Shown: positions 46,601 to 57,794, counted from the stretch's first letter. The stretch: 64,000 nucleotides of DNA from Meandrina meandrites (GCA_963693305.1 OY855913.1:21851114-21915113); one strand, 5' to 3'. The notes: generated from the letters alone by a model not told the origin. Made by a program: numbers and translations.

Positions 46601-49600
46601 AACATTTATTCGTTTAACACAAAAGAAACTTGCCATAATTCTTGGTTAAATTAAAATTTTTCGACTGACCGGGCTCATATTTTTGACCGGTCACCAATGC
46701 GACTAACATTCCATAAAAATTCTGCTTTAGTCGCCAAAATGGCGACTACGTTTCTGTGTGTTGACGATGAATAACGGACATTTCCTCAGACATTGTGCCC
46801 TTCCAGAAAGTTATATCTAAGATCTTTGCTTCTAAAAAATCCAAAATAAGAAAGAAGTCAATCCATCCTCTTCCTTTGATGTAAAAGATTCTGACTATAA
46901 CATCGGAAAACTCGCAAAAAGCTGACTGTGTCTGAAATCGCCCTATAATGCTTTGCAAGCCCTGGAGCACGTCATGTATGCCTATGGATTGTGTCTCTTG
47001 TTGATTCCTTCGATAGTGGCCACAAAATCTTATATATTGTGTTTGTGTTAACCTAGTGATAAGATTGTTTTGTTTTTCCTTTTGAATATTTATGTATTCA
47101 GTCCTTTTTTGGATTAAATTCTTTGAAATGATTTTAAACACTTTTGAACTAAGGCCCTGTTTGATTTTGCAATCTGGCGACTAAAAATTTGCCTTTGGCG
47201 ACTATTTTGTCTGCAAGATAATTAAAACTGTTGAATAAAAAGCTGGAAAATAGAGCATGTATGGTTCTGTCAAAAATGACCTAATTCTTGCCCCAGAATG
47301 CAGGAAATGCACTCTTAGCGGCTCTGATTTTAAAAGTTTCCCGGGGGACCATGCCCCCAGACCCCCCTAGAAGGTCACGCCTGCGGTGCGAGTAACCCCT
47401 TTGCCGCCTACTTTGATTCTTATTGAAAACCCTGACTGATCTACTGGCAGGTCATGCAGTAAAACGTAATAGCTACAAATTACATTGATACATTATATTG
47501 ATTAATAGCAAAACTTACCTTTTCAAAAGCAAACCCATTAAATTTTCTTATGTTCTTTTTAACTTCCATTACCTGATGAAAAATAAAACACTTTCTCACA
47601 TAACATAATTCAAAGAACTTACATTTTGGTCAACATGGGTTTAAAATTAATTTCAACACATTTTATTTAATTATTGCTTGTCATAAATTACTTCAAGTGC
47701 TAAAAACAGTGTCACGATCATTTCGCATTCCTTTCAGACAGCAAAATGTTAAATGACATTTTGTGAACTAGTATTGTTGCCCAGTATTCATTAGCCCATA
47801 AAAGGTTATTTTGGCCAGACATGTACTCATAAATTTTTTTTTTGTCATTACCAATTTTTGTAAAATTCAATTTTAATTTGGGTACAAAATAAAGAGTTAA
47901 TATTTTTGTTACTGTAAGAAAAAAACCTAACATTAATAAAAATAAAGGTATGTTGTAAAGCATACCCTTCCATCTCTTCCATACAATAACTTGTGGAGAG
48001 GTTTAAGCTCGCCTGCTGAACATCTTCCTATTTCATAATTTGCTAGAATAAAATTAAAAAAAATATCCAAGAGTTAGTATCTATTAGTAAAAGTTTTTCA
48101 CCTTAATACTGGCCAGAATTTACAACAAAAACAATGTGATCTTCCTGGCAGATAGCAAAAATAAAGACAAACTGACTACAGTGTGGCTGTATATGTTGTG
48201 TTTTCAATTTATTTTGGGTTTAAAATTTTTTGAACCAGACTCAGTTGATTTCGATTTTTCATTGTCTCATATTTATTTATTATAATCTGAAACAAAGGGA
48301 AATAAAAAGCAAATTGTTTTGAAAAATTTTAAACCAAAGATAAATTTAAACCACATCATACACACTGTACATACATCATGTTAACCAAGTGTGAGGGCCG
48401 TATTGCGAGAATATTGCCTTGAAGTCTTGATTTTACGGACTAAGCTCAGCAAGGTCTGTACAAAAAAGACAGGTTGGGGGGAGGGAGTATGGGGATTACC
48501 AATACTCTCATTGACACCTGTGCCAGCTAAAACTGGCCATGACAAGAGTTTGCCTTTGTTCCAGTTCTGATAGTTATCACAATTTTCCAAATAAGGCATC
48601 ATGTAAGCTCTACAATAGGAAAAGATTTTCAAATGATAGCCAAAGCACAGCGACTGAGTTGGTCGAGCTTGGAACACAGTATGTGTACAAAAATGCATTG
48701 AAATTTGAGTGAAAAACTTGGAAAAAATTCCATTCTTCTATCCCTGGCTACTCCATGGTAAGCATTTCCCATCTTGTTCACTCTTTTATCGGACCGGCAA
48801 TGGACCAGTGTGATAAGTTGATTTTACTTATTGCGCAATATAAATCCATTATGACCCCAGCCAGAGCACAAACCCAAATAGGAACAACTTGATGAACTTA
48901 AGTCTGCCTTGGATACAAAGATCTCAAATGACCATTCAATAACTAAAACAGATGCTTACATCTTTCAATGGATCCTAATGATTCTCCTTTGCCCTGCAAA
49001 AAGACCAAAGCCATATGGATGCCATTTGTCACTGAAATCATGTGTTACATTTTTGCCGAAACCACACAGATGACTTTCTCAACAACAGATATTACTACAC
49101 CAAACCAAATCATACGTACCCCTTTTTCATACTATTATTGTTTTGTTTGAGATTAAAGTACAGTTATGTAGTCCTGTCCTTCAAATTTAAATGATGAGTC
49201 CATTGCTTATGATCTAGTGTTGAAGTCACAAGCAGAAGTGGACCATACCAATCACAGCGCTAGTTGTCAGGCCTCCGAGTACTGTTCCTTTCTGCTTGTG
49301 ACTATGACAATAAAGTTTTCACTGGCTCCGTCAGTTTGATTATCACTGGATAGTTAAACTGTGTTTCTTTTTTTTCCTTACAACTCTGTGTCACTAGCCT
49401 TAAGTACCTTTCCCATACTCTGCACATTTATATGTACCTTTCCTACTTTTGTTAAGTGTGTGGCAAGTACAAGTAAATTGCAAAAGAATTTCATTGATGT
49501 ATTTGCTTTACCTCAAATAATAGAGGTTTGCTCTCTTTGTTCAAAACTGGAGTTGTATTTACAAGGAATTCAGTACTCTTTCTTGCTCTTTTCCCTTCAA

Positions 49601-51377
49601 TAACAACTGGCTTGTCGTAAAGTCCTGAGGATAGAAACAAAACAAAGTTACCCACATGTAGCCCTCTCCACATAGTACATAGAAAAATTCATGAAATACA
49701 AGGTCTACAAAATTAGAAGCTGTCTCTGCTTGGTGCTAGATCCATTCAGTTTGTCTATCAGTTTCAAAGTCGTCCTCTAGCAAATATGCAAACACGATAG
49801 TGGAACCTCGATTTAGTGAAGTCGCTGGGGACTGGCCAAATTTGTTCGTTAAATCGAGGGTTCATTGTATCAAGGTTCTTTTTCATATATTTTACTATTG
49901 CTGGGGCAAAGAGTACCGTTCGTGATATTGAGGTTTTCGTTAAATCGAGGTTCCACTGTAGAAACTTCGAAAATTTGCTCTCATGGTTCACATTCTCCAA
50001 GGCAAACTATGCACAACTTAGGCCCCTTTCAGATGCCGTACTTCACATGAGCCGAATCGACTTAGCTAAATTAAGTTCATGTGAAGTACATCATCTGAAT
50101 CAATTCAGAACGGCTGATTGAATTCGGATCTGCTCAGCCGGGAATAACGCCTGTGGACCGCCTTTGATTCAAACGCCAATCTTCACATGAGCTGATTCAA
50201 GTGAATAAATTATTAAAATTTATTTTCAGCCTGAATGTGTCATTTTCCCCTATTGAATTAAGTTCAGCTGAATTAACCTCGGCATCTGAATCAATTCAGA
50301 CAATAGAAATAATTTATGTCGGCCCAAAATCTTAATTTGATTCGGCTCAGGTTAAGTACAGCGTCTGAACTGGGCCTTATACCCATACCCCATTCACACC
50401 AAAGGAAACACCTTCAACCACTGTTTAGCTAAGCACTGTTTTCTTCATTAAAGTTGTTAACTGATGTTTGTTGACTCCAAATTTAGCACAATGAAAGTAG
50501 AAGCTATCATTCTTTTAATGATATTGGATGGGACCCACCAATACTTAACCCTCAAACCTCTTGTTTAGCAATGTTCTCATTACCATGGTGATTTGCTCCT
50601 AATTTTGGCATGAGATTCACCAAGTCGTTCATAATCATTCAACTAACCTGCTTGCTTGCACTTGTCTTAGTGTGTACATTAATATAGTAAGGCAATTTAT
50701 GAAATGATCACTGCTGTATGGGTCATATAAGAGCAAATACTTAGACCATGATGCAAAAAATAAATAATCTGACTTACTACAGACTTGATTAGGAACCAAT
50801 TAATATTAAACAATACTTCGAGTTACAAATGTAATTAGTACCCAATAAACAGCTATAAAGCTTAAGAGAATGCAAAGTTTGGGAACCAAACATTCAAATG
50901 AGCGTATTTAGTGGTGGACAATCGAGACGAGCACCGTAAACTTAGCCTTCTTTTACCAGAGAATGTTGGTTTGAAGTGTTTGTCTGCGAGATAATTAGCC
51001 TTGTGTTTACCTACCACAGAATTGATCCGTGAGCTGTTAGAAAGAGACAGGGCAGGTTTCCGCTACAGCAGAAACCAAAACAACGGTTTGTAATCGAAAT
51101 ACAACTACCTGGGTGTTCTTCGTCCTCGCTGGATTCATCTTCTTCTTCGTTTTGCCCGTTCTTTGTGTCTTGCTTAGAATCTGGCTCTGCATTGTTTGAC
51201 TCCGCATCCTAAAACATAATCATCAGAATCAAACGAAAAGCACGTCAGCTGCATGGTTCTCCCTGGTGTTTACGAACACCTTAGAGCCTTGTAAAGAGAT
51301 TCAAGGGAATTTTTGTCAACCTTGTCGGTTGCTTTCGCCTCAGATTTCAATTCTTTGGAATCAGCCTTGTCCGCCAT
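37660..51377 (-). CDS. DEK: DEK chromatin-associated protein
   Basis: Sixteen exons on the minus strand: 51321-51377, 51109-51208, 49512-49624, 48960-48993, 47966-48042, 47519-47572, 43912-43952, 43078-43141, 42616-42672, 42244-42304, 40400-40428, 39692-39772, 39123-39357, 38591-38667, 38179-38262, 37660-37752. Phases agree throughout, giving 418 residues (vertebrate DEK about 375). Acidic N-terminus; GLYDKPVVIEGKR and GKGESLGSIERS...LKPLHKLLYGRDG match the DEK N-domain. FNGFAFEK leads into the SAP-type DNA-binding region (residues about 146-199: LKRLCEIFDLEKKGKRSDLL). A Lys-rich linker (200-334) follows. The C-terminal DEK_C domain lies at 361-411 (ELEKIVTDLLDGADLEQVTM, DLTSRKDFIKKAV). DEK binds and supercoils DNA and acts in chromatin and splicing complexes. 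The final stop assumes read-through of a GTAAAT donor-like site at 37683; a further 3' exon is possible. The first donor (AAG|GTTGAC) is weak. Confidence 0.92.
40817..41720 (-). mobile_element. hAT element with 8-bp target duplication and BED-finger exon
   Basis: Ends TAGGGCTGCAACGATACA and its complement TGTATCGTTGCAGCCCTA, flanked by perfect ATAGAGGG direct repeats (40809-40816, 41721-41728). An 8-bp duplication with A/G-rich ends fits hAT. On the minus strand 41261-41359 reads MSSSAVELQLAPSSCKSKVW then KDFGFKVFYDGQG, the start of a BED zinc finger like those of ZBED/hAT transposases, ending at a GTAAGA donor. The rest of the transposase is absent, so it cannot move itself. The interior also has a CATA microsatellite (about 40973-40990) and repeated CGATACGATAC words. 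It lies in a DEK intron. Confidence 0.9.
42054..42231. mobile_element. 178-bp MITE abutting a DEK splice donor
   Basis: CAGGGGTTTCAATA at the left and TATTGAAAGCACTG at the right are imperfect inverted ends; CTGAAG flanks both (42048-42053, 42232-42237). The interior repeats AGTAGCCGAC. The DEK exon edge at 42244 is only 12 nt from the element, so the splice donor GTAAGG lies within 6 nt of the duplicated target. Confidence 0.85.
42722..43009 (-). mobile_element. tRNA-derived SINE, minus copy (DEK intron)
   Basis: Reverse complement of the family at 28505-28795: GAGTAAAGTGTCTTGCCCAA, GGGCTTGAACCTGG (B box reversed), GCTAGTCCATCGCAGGGT. The 89-codon ORF read through it on the minus strand is SINE sequence, not a gene. 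Confidence 0.88.
43481..43660. mobile_element. TA-flanked MITE with GGCCACTTCCGAGTTG ends
   Basis: Left GGCCACTTCCGAGTTGCC and right GGTAACTCGGAAATGGCC are inverted, extending to CAAAACGAGTC / GACTCGTTTTG. TA lies outside each end. The interior carries ATTCAAATGAAAATGAGT and its inverse. Confidence 0.85.
44421..44610. mobile_element. MITE with TGTGGTTCCAGAAA ends (DEK intron)
   Basis: TGTGGTTCCAGAAAGTATCC and, inverted, TGTGGTTCCAGAAAATATCC end the element, followed inward by C-rich and G-rich tracts. Confidence 0.85.
44865..46486. mobile_element. third-level TIR element (CAGGGCATCTGA ends)
   Basis: The left CAGGGCATCTGACAGGATGC and the reverse complement of the right, CAGGGCATCTGATAGGGTGC, differ at two positions. 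CTATAA flanks both ends (44859-44864, 46487-46492). TTCCGCAT words cluster beneath both ends. 1,622 bp; no transposase recognised. The uninterrupted paralogue at 20454-20609 serves as an empty-site reference. Confidence 0.88.
45596..46207. mobile_element. fourth-level TIR element (CAGGGTTCAAAATA ends)
   Basis: 14-bp perfect inverted ends CAGGGTTCAAAATA and TATTTTGAACCCTG, with GTTTC on both sides (45591-45595, 46208-46212). Contains a block at about 45680-45815 homologous and inverted to 46865-46985. Confidence 0.85.
49798..49960. mobile_element. TA-flanked MITE with CAGTGGAACCTCGATTTA ends
   Basis: AGTGGAACCTCGATTTAGTG at the left and TAAATCGAGGTTCCACTGTA at the right. Both interior sides repeat GTTAAATCGAGG. 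The terminal form and TA fit non-autonomous pogo/Tigger-like elements. The left terminal C is lost. Confidence 0.8.
50021..50376. mobile_element. Harbinger-like MITE (TTA target)
   Basis: Left GGCCCCTTTCAGATGCCGTA, inverted right GGCCCAGTTCAGACGCTGTA; further in, both have ACTT, then GAGCCGAATC. TTA is directly outside both ends (50018-50020, 50377-50379). GGCC...TTCAGA ends and a 3-bp TTA duplication are typical of PIF/Harbinger. Lies in a DEK intron. Confidence 0.85.
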
Positions 51378-51719
51378 GATGATCGAGGCTTCCAACGGGC
51401 ATGTGCTTCGCGCGGGAAACTGAAAAAAAATCGATAACTGTCAGCCTCAATTTCATGTTTACCGCTGGGCAGTATCTACAGGCTCAGAGGTGATCGCGAG
51501 GTGCCTTCCTGATGCCTGCTAAAATGGCTTCTCTCAAGTTCTTGTTTTGTAATGAACGCTTTCTTCCCCCGGGGGTCCAAACTCGCATATATCATTTTTT
51601 GGATAGAAAAGGTAACCCTTTCGCATATTTCGATAGAGAATGGTGCCCCTTTCAGTGACTTTCCCATGACCTACGGAAGGGGTATCTTATGGGATACCCT
51701 TTGAAATACTGTTAAAGGT

Positions 51720-51892
51720 AAAAGGTAAAGGTAAAGCAACTTTATTTATACACGGTTTGTGTTTAAAGCTAGAAGCTTGTGGGGCCGTGTATATGAAACA
51801 AATATTAAATAAACATAACATGACTAAAAATCCCAACTGGCAGGAGGCAGACCAGTTGGCTATTTATTTATTTATTTATTTATTTATTTATA
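51720..51892 (-). mobile_element. retroposon 3'-end fragment with (ATTT)n tail
   Basis: AAAGGTAAAGGTAAAGCAAC starts it. The AACATAACATGACTAAAAAT to GGAGGCAGACCAGTTGG part is the inverse of 12331-12411, and TATT repeats follow (about 51860-51890). Class uncertain. Confidence 0.5.
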
Positions 51893-53577
51893 TATGGACT
51901 ATATGCTCCTGAGTTAGACGAATCGTCGACCGTTCGATTGGTGGGTCCAGTTCGAGATATTTTGATGGGCTTTAATTTTTCCGACTTTTTCCTATCTTTT
52001 GTATACTCCAATATCCGAAACATCAAAATTTTTTTCATCTGCATCCTGATAAAGGTACCTGTTTCGGGTGGAGCTTCCCCTTCAGCTGGCCACGGCTTAA
52101 TTCGCGGCTTTCTCGAGCGCACGCTAACCCCAACAAAACCGCAAGCTGCGCAGGCTGGGGGTAAATCAGGAGCCCGTTTCCTGGGGGCACACTCACGAGT
52201 GACTTGTCTATTCCACTCCAATTCCCGCTCAGATTCGTTTCTTTCCCCGTTCGATCTCTCAGCTTAGTTTTAAGAGTGGAAGGAAAATCCACCCAGTCTA
52301 AAATTAAGACCTCTCGACCTCGGCGCTGCGACTAGACTTTTTTGTAAAATTATCGTCAAATACTATGTAGTTAAAAAAAAACACGATGGTGAAATATTGA
52401 AGATTAAATGGGTCAGCGACATGCTCCAGTTCATACCAGCGGAGACGGATTTTAGCCGTCAACGGGCGAAAATCATCTGCCATGTCTGCTACCAGGACTG
52501 CAAGAGATCTCTGCGCCCATTCTAGTTGCGGTCAGTTTTTCAATCGGTACGTACATTTTCGGTTTTCCTTTCACGAGTCACGCCTTTCTACCTCAAGCCA
52601 GTCAAATTCTTTGAGAATATTTGGAAAACTTTCCGTTGTTTGAGAATACTTGGAAATCTTCACAATGTGTGCTCGACGAAGGGGTTGGAATTTTTCGGTT
52701 TCAAACAGAGCTGGTCTCAAAACGACGAAATCCAGAATGATAACATTGCTGACATTAATCATGACAAATAAAACACCATAATCTGATCGGGCATCGATTT
52801 CAATTCACGTCTTTAGCCAGGAATGCAATCAGTATGCTGAGTATATAACGAGGAGGGTAGAGACGGTCGAGATTTCCGCGCCCTCTCATCCAACCGCGGG
52901 TTATGTTCTGCTCTCCAGATTGCGTGCGCGTACTCTTGTGTAAACCCGTAAACACCAATGGTCAAAATTTTAAATCGCTTTTTCTTTTGGTACACGGCAA
53001 TATATAAAGTACTCGCGCGCACTAAACGCGAGCGAGGAATGTGTTTCTTCTTTCAACTGATCTAAAAATATGTGCAAGGCGGAAAGAATTTGAAGGGATC
53101 GCTGTAGCATGAGGAAATCATATAAGTCTATGATGGTTCAGTTTAAGACTTCACCCTAACCTGTCACTGATTTGTAAACGGAAACGCGAATACTTTATTT
53201 TGTTCGCCATTTGGAAGAAATTTCTTCCAAAACTTCAGCCAAGCAAAAGCATAGTCAGTAGACTATTGCAAAAGTGTAAAATAATTCTGGGTGCGAGGGC
53301 CCGTGCGAGGGATGGGATTGCCGCGCGACCGGAAGAAGTGACATCAACCGGAAATCGTTATCTGAGACAGATTGCTTTCATCGTGGTGTGAAGGTTAAAA
53401 TACCAACATAAAGCCGGCGAGAACTAGAGATCTCCAATCTTCAACATAAACAAGGGACGTGATTGCGTACACTCGTAGCACTGACCATATCGTTGGACAT
53501 AGGTTGTGAAAGAAAACGATCGCAGTTCTCTGTTTCATCTGAAAAGTTGTTCAGAGCGATTTATAACGGCTGGAAGA
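51893..53577. other. stretch without recognised gene
   Basis: Overlapping ORFs of about 110 codons on both strands at 51880-52292 match no family I recognise and read across each other, as expected of GC-richer repeat DNA. The promoter of the laminin-N-terminal gene should lie near the end of this stretch. Confidence 0.4.
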
Positions 53578-56356
53578 ATGCGGATCGACGATTTACTGCG
53601 TTCGGCAAGACAATTTGCCCTCACGTGCATCGTTATAATATTGATAAACAGTGAAAGAAGAGCAAGCGGAGACCTTCATCAAGAGCCACCTCGCTTCAAA
53701 ATCGGGGAGAAGGTAGCTTTAGAAACAACTTTGTCGTGTGGTATCGGAATGTTCGAAAACAAACAAGACTCGGTGACACAGTGTGCTTCAATGAATGAAG
53801 GTAGGAACTCCCTGCTGTTGTTTCTTCAAAGTCTTATCTCTAAATTCGCGATAAACAACAATGAGTTGTTTTATAAGTTAACAAAGTGATTATATAATAA
53901 TTCCTCCATGACCAAGCTGGTGCTTCACTTTACTGTAGTAATTAGCATTCATGTTTTTCTTTTCTATTACACTGCTTCTGACAAATTGGAGAAAGAAGCA
54001 CATGCAATGTTTAATCCTCGTATCAGACTAAGGCGGATTAATCGGGGTTAAGACTGGCGGAGACAACGCGAAGAGAGCGAAATGAAAGAGTTCTTTCATC
54101 TTCCTTTACAAACGCCGTTGTTTCCAATCGTTTTAACGAAATTATTTTTTGCCCTGGAGTCGCCGCGAATGGAGAAAATTATAACGTTTGTGTTAGCGCT
54201 TTCGACTATTCGAGAAAAGAAGGTAAATTTTTCCAATTTTGACCTGAGAACGGAGAATTAGTCAATTATCAGACCTTCGATTGAGTTGTCTTCGCTTGGG
54301 GATAAGCTTTCTTTAATTGTTAAATGAAAATCTTTAATTTGGGAGAGTGGAATACTTTTCTCAGCCGTTGTCATTTTTCGCGGGTTCTTTTCAAAAAATT
54401 TCGTAATTCAGTGAATTGACCGACTTGAGAAAGAATTTTAGATTTCATGTAGCGTGACGCAAAACTGTGGAATTTTCATAAATTGTTTATTGACGATACA
54501 GTGTTAACATAGCTGAAGAGATAACTTTTAAGCTACTTTTTGCGTCATTTTCGACGAACTCTTGCGACACGACGCGATCGAGTTCACGAAGAGTTGCGAG
54601 CGTTGACACGATAATTAATTGGAACGTGCATGATCGGGAGGTGTTGTAATCATTAGACAAGGTCGGGATGTAGGCAAAATTGTCTAAATTCCAAGTGGGG
54701 AGAATTATATATCGAGTCAATTAAAATAATAAAACTTGTAGGATCAGTTTTCGTCGCTTCAGCAACACCGCGCTGTATAGCTGTAGCGACGCGCGAATTT
54801 GACGCAATGACTGGCGAGTCGTTTAACAGCAATTTAGAGACTTTCAAAGAGCACTTCATCTGCCGAAGTCGAGACAAATCGTTTAACAAGTTACGGAAGT
54901 GCTTGCAAACCTTGGACGTTTCACGTGTGGCACGCGCTTGTCACGCACATGTACAAACTTGTCAGTCGAAGTGTGCGACAGAATTGTCAACAAGAGGAAA
55001 TTAAAAGCTTTGCCTTGATGAAACTTTTTGTCATACAGTCTGGCTCATCCGCCCACTTTCAAATTTCTTCCTTTTGACTTAATCGCGGGCTATTTCAATT
55101 AAAACATAAGACTGCAATCTTGGTTGGAATAAAAAGAGGACCCCCCCCCCCCCCCCCCAATCCCCTCCCTTGAATCAGTGATGAATTCCTGCTAAAATCA
55201 AAGCGCGCAAATTTGTTCATCATTGAAATGGGAGGAGGGATGGTGTTCAAATTGCCCAAGATCAGTTGTAGGTCAAAAGATAGGTAAAACGATATAGAGT
55301 GAAGACAAACTGTTAACCCAAGTTTTATCAAAGAGTTCAGATAACCTATACATCCACCTACTTTGAATTCCCGCTGTTAGCCAGTGCGGTACCGGTAACG
55401 TCGACGTCATACATTGGCTACGTCACGAATTGCGCCCAGTGTCCCACGCGTGGAGTGGCCACCTGCTGCGCGCTGCGCGCAAAACCGCTTCGTGGCAATA
55501 CCAAGAAATTTTGTTTCTTTTTCTGTTTTTTTTTTCAATTTTAGTTTACTTCGCGCGTGTTCCTAGTTCACGAAAAATTGACTTTCATACGCACCTCTGA
55601 TTTACGTGTCAAATGTAATATATAGACCGCCTTTGCCATGCCTTTGATTGTGCTTCAAAGGTGGAAAGGCCATCTTTAATTTTGATCAAAGTTAACACGC
55701 CTTTGAGGCTAATCAGTAGCAGGACAAAAGTACCGCGCTGCCAAATATATAGCTTTGATGCACTTCAAATGTTTGCCAAGGGTGATATCGAAGGTTGACG
55801 ACTGTGTGAAGGCTAGTCCCTGAGTGTTGATACGAAGGGGAAAAGACAAAGTGGGGCTCATGGTTGCTAAAAACCCATGTTTTTATTCCTGAATCGTTAC
55901 CCTGCAAGTCCCAAAAGTGACCAACATCAAATTTCTCCTCACAATATCAATACTGAAAATGATTTGTTCAAGAGAAAAGGTTAAAAGAATGAATAAAATT
56001 ATCACCCAGGGGAAATTGCTTTAATCTTTTAACAAATTCTCCCAACTAATACCAGAAGAAAATGTATGGAGATCACGCAGGAGAATTTGAATGTGGATCT
56101 TGGCTCGTTGCCATGTCTATAAGCTGTGAAGCATGGGCGAATACAAAGCTTCTTTCTTTTTATCTGAATCGTAGGTGAGTCAAACCAGTCAAAGAGGTTG
56201 CAAAGCGAAGAGTGTTCTGCGTGCGATCCTTTGAAGAGCACTCGGTTGGACATAGCGAGTGTCCTGAGGGCCGGCGAGACGAGTGAGTGGGAATCACTTC
56301 CTAAGACACAGAATAGCGTACTTCAGGAGATCAACATCACCATTAACTTTCCACAG
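53578..56356 (+). CDS. first two exons of a secreted laminin N-terminal (domain VI) protein, partial
   Basis: Exon 53578-53800 begins with ATG and a signal peptide (MRIDDLLRSARQFALTCIVI then ILINSERRASG). It continues RFKIGEKVALETTLSCG, the ATxTCG element of laminin domain VI, and VTQCASMNE. Exon 56175-56356 joins in phase: EECSACDPLK (CxxCD), a degenerate D..S W(E/W)S element and VLQEINITINFPQ (the VNxTLDL strand). This matches the first half of laminin N-terminal domains in laminins, netrins and usherin, which mediate matrix network assembly. The usual WWQS Trp pair is WES here, so it is a diverged member. Codons upstream of 53578 stay open but contain no ATG. The next exon, expected to carry F.V..I...F, is not found before the tRNA array; the gene probably continues beyond the window or has a very long intron. 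Confidence 0.7.
53890..56174. other. intron of the laminin-N-terminal gene, no other gene recognised
   Basis: Contains a run of about 18 C at 55140-55157. No transposon with readable ends was found. Confidence 0.45.
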
Positions 56357-57075
56357 GTATGCTTCATCATTGTTTTCGACTACTAGCTATGGCAGCTCCT
56401 GCTTTCCTTAGCGGGCTAACGATCACATGGGATCACACAGTAAAAGATAACACCTTCTTCCTCGCTGAGACATCCAAAACAAGGAGACGTCGCCGAGTCA
56501 TGCTCGACTTTCCTTTGTGACCTTTGTTTCGGATGTCCCGGCATGTAGCTTAGCCTCCAGCAGTAGTTGGAAGAAAAAAAATTTTTGCGTAATTTTGCGG
56601 GACGTTTTGCCGAAGAGTTCGCGATTCTAGTCAAAGTTGTTTAGTAGTTCGTTAGCAAGGTGACGTGTGCTTATGTTGCCATGGTGACCTGGGAAAGAAA
56701 CAGAAACTTTTCGCCTGTTTCTGTCATTACTACGCTGTTTTACATTACTACGCTGAGCAGATGGTTTGGAAAACTTGCGCCACTTTCTCGACCAATCAGA
56801 AGGAAAACCAAGGCCAATCGTGCCTCACGCGCGCACGTTTTCCCGCGCTTTATGCCGGCTACATGTATTTGCTTCGAGTTTTGATTGGTTCAATTGATCG
56901 TCTGTGTTTTCGTTTGTGATTGACCAGAACGATCACTTTGGTGTTAGTTTTTACAACACTCGATAGAAAATCGCTCTTTCAGATTTTGGAACTGTTACCT
57001 TAAAGGTCTTCATAGGTGAAACTGAGCTTGACCAACCCCAGCTAAAATGGCTTCTAGAACCTTTTATCTTCCTGG

Positions 57076-57218
57076 CCCCAGTTGTTCAAAGGGTGGATAA
57101 CGCTATCCACCGGATAAATCGCTATCCAGTGAATAGCGTAGTTTGTTTTGCTAACACTTATCCGCTGGATAGCGATTTATCCGGTGGATAGCGTTATCCA
57201 CCCTTTGAACAACTGGGG
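57076..57218. mobile_element. near-perfect palindromic MITE, 143 bp, 5-bp target duplication
   Basis: CCCCAGTTGTTCAAAGGGTG continues into GATAACGCTATCCACCGGAT and pairs almost completely with the right half. CCTGG flanks both sides (57071-57075, 57219-57223). Related decayed copies are at 8810-8987. Confidence 0.92.
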
Positions 57219-57391
57219 CCTGGCTTTTATCAAAATGGGCGTTATGTTATACTATTAAACTAAATTCCAACAAACATTTTGAGGACACAATTTCAGATAT
57301 GGAATTTATTGTCAGGTCGGCAACGATCTGAAGTTGCATTTTGTTTCAAAATCATATCTATTAATGATTTAAAAAAAACAGCAACGACATA

Positions 57392-57456
57392 CGTAGTCGG
57401 CAGAATTCGAACCTGCGCGGGGAGACCCCAATGGATTTCTACTCGGCCATGACTAC
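57392..57456 (-). pseudogene. tRNA-Ser pseudogene, anticodon arm deleted
   Basis: Acceptor, T arm and variable arm of the array's tRNA-Ser are present, but about 18 nt of the anticodon arm and D arm are missing (GGATTTC joins directly to TACTCGGCC). Confidence 0.85.
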
Positions 57457-57794
57457 CTTGATAGTATGCAAGCGAGCAATAAAAAAAGTGCACAAAAGAC
57501 GCGTTTAGGAAGAGTTACCGGAAAAAGAAATTATGTTACCGAAGCGTTCCTCGTTCTGTTCTTTACTGTGTTTGCTTTCGCAATGCTGTTTCACGTTTAT
57601 TAGTAAATTTTTAAATTAGAAATAAAATCCACGGTAGATTCTCACTAGGAAATGCTTTGTTTCTTTGTTGTTGTTGTTGACAGACAAGAAATTATTATTT
57701 CGACAAGATGAACAACTGAATTTCATGTGTTGTCAGCGCATTCGTACATGTAAAAGAAACAGATAGCTTAGAAAGCAGTGATATCTTGTTCGCC

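Larger units (their letters stand above)
44668..47434. mobile_element. outermost element of a nested insertion (CAGGGTTTTCAATAAG ends)
   Basis: CAGGGTTTTCAATAAG (44668-44683) and CTTATTGAAAACCCTG (47419-47434) are perfect 16-bp inverted repeats flanked by ACTGA (44663-44667, 47435-47439). GCCGCCTACTTTGATT occurs near both ends in the same orientation (about 44729 and 47404), so the original MITE was short and most of the 2.8 kb came in later between those copies. Confidence 0.85.

Noticed and set aside
51880..52292. Three overlapping ORFs of 85-113 codons on opposite strands
   Set aside because: No recognisable domain, no splice context and mutual overlap.
57071..57223. Palindrome as a transcription terminator or replication origin
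   Set aside because: Target duplication and other copies show it is a MITE.
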